Assembly (NCBI GenBank): GCA_029961005.1 | Contig: JASBVW010000103.1 | Location: 1 to 5,794 of the forward strand | DNA: 5,794 nt | Direction of reading: 5' to 3' | DNA from: Bacillota bacterium | Lineage (GTDB): Bacteria > Bacillota > UBA5301 > JASBVW01 | The notes under the pieces: generated by a model | Database searches by the model: none | What the model was told of the DNA's origin: nothing | Seen by the model: the letters and a program-made list of their open reading frames with translations, nothing else | Shown here: positions 5,754 through 5,794 of the stretch, in pieces | How positions within the stretch are numbered: position 1 is the stretch's first letter | How the letters are laid out: every line of letters starts with the position of its first letter | Position numbers and translations under genes: made by a program

Positions 5754-5794
5754 CACTGGCCCTGGAACGCCTCCCCCAGATAATCATCGTGCCG
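5753..5794 (-). CDS. C-terminal end of an upstream gene, probable antitoxin partner of the PIN protein
   Basis: Thirteen codons and a TGA stop are visible, reading RHDDYLGEAFQGQ. The stop shares a base with the ATG of the PIN gene. Position directly upstream, codirectional and overlapping, is that of a VapB-type antitoxin. The fragment is too short to assign a family from sequence; the antitoxin role is inferred from context. Confidence 0.5.
   Translation of the reverse strand, partial: RHDDYLGEAFQGQ

Overview
The window is GC-rich bacterial DNA, almost fully coding, with seven or eight genes, two of them cut by the window edges. The mix points to an anaerobic bacterium: rubrerythrin, an Old Yellow Enzyme-type flavin oxidoreductase, a four-carbon acid sugar kinase and a PIN-domain toxin. 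Strong Shine-Dalgarno sites, many GTG/TTG starts and a small holin-like membrane protein suit a high-GC anaerobic Bacillota lineage such as the Moorella/Desulfotomaculum type; this is inference, not a phylogenetic result. Against that background, the apparent outer-membrane beta-barrel on the + strand stands out, because it implies a cell with an outer membrane.

Left block (1-1147, minus strand): a class I SAM-dependent methyltransferase runs into the N-terminal part of an OYE-family oxidoreductase through an ATGA stop/start overlap, so the two are probably translationally coupled. A 147-base divergent spacer (1148-1294) separates them from the only + strand gene, a secreted protein of about 454 residues with a signal peptide. 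It looks like an Omp85/surface-antigen barrel without POTRA domains and carries a Pro/Glu-rich insert near its end. This gene converges on the next one, and the two share a TTAA stop.

Middle and right block (2656-5794, minus strand): in transcription order from the right edge come the last 13 codons of an unidentified gene (antitoxin position), a PIN-domain (VapC-type) protein, rubrerythrin, a spacer with a long 17-bp-stem hairpin, a three-helix holin-like protein with a proline-rich tail, a spacer with a G-quadruplex motif and a well-formed sigma-A promoter, and the DUF1537-family kinase. The PIN protein and its upstream partner look like a toxin-antitoxin operon. Rubrerythrin is an oxidative-stress gene with an AT-rich leader holding a weak PerR-like box. 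The kinase appears to be transcribed from its own promoter.

I see no tRNA, rRNA, insertion sequence or CRISPR array. No complete undescribed multi-gene system is evident. The points most worth a second look are the POTRA-less barrel, the architecture upstream of the kinase, the hairpin downstream of rubrerythrin and the orphan holin-like protein.
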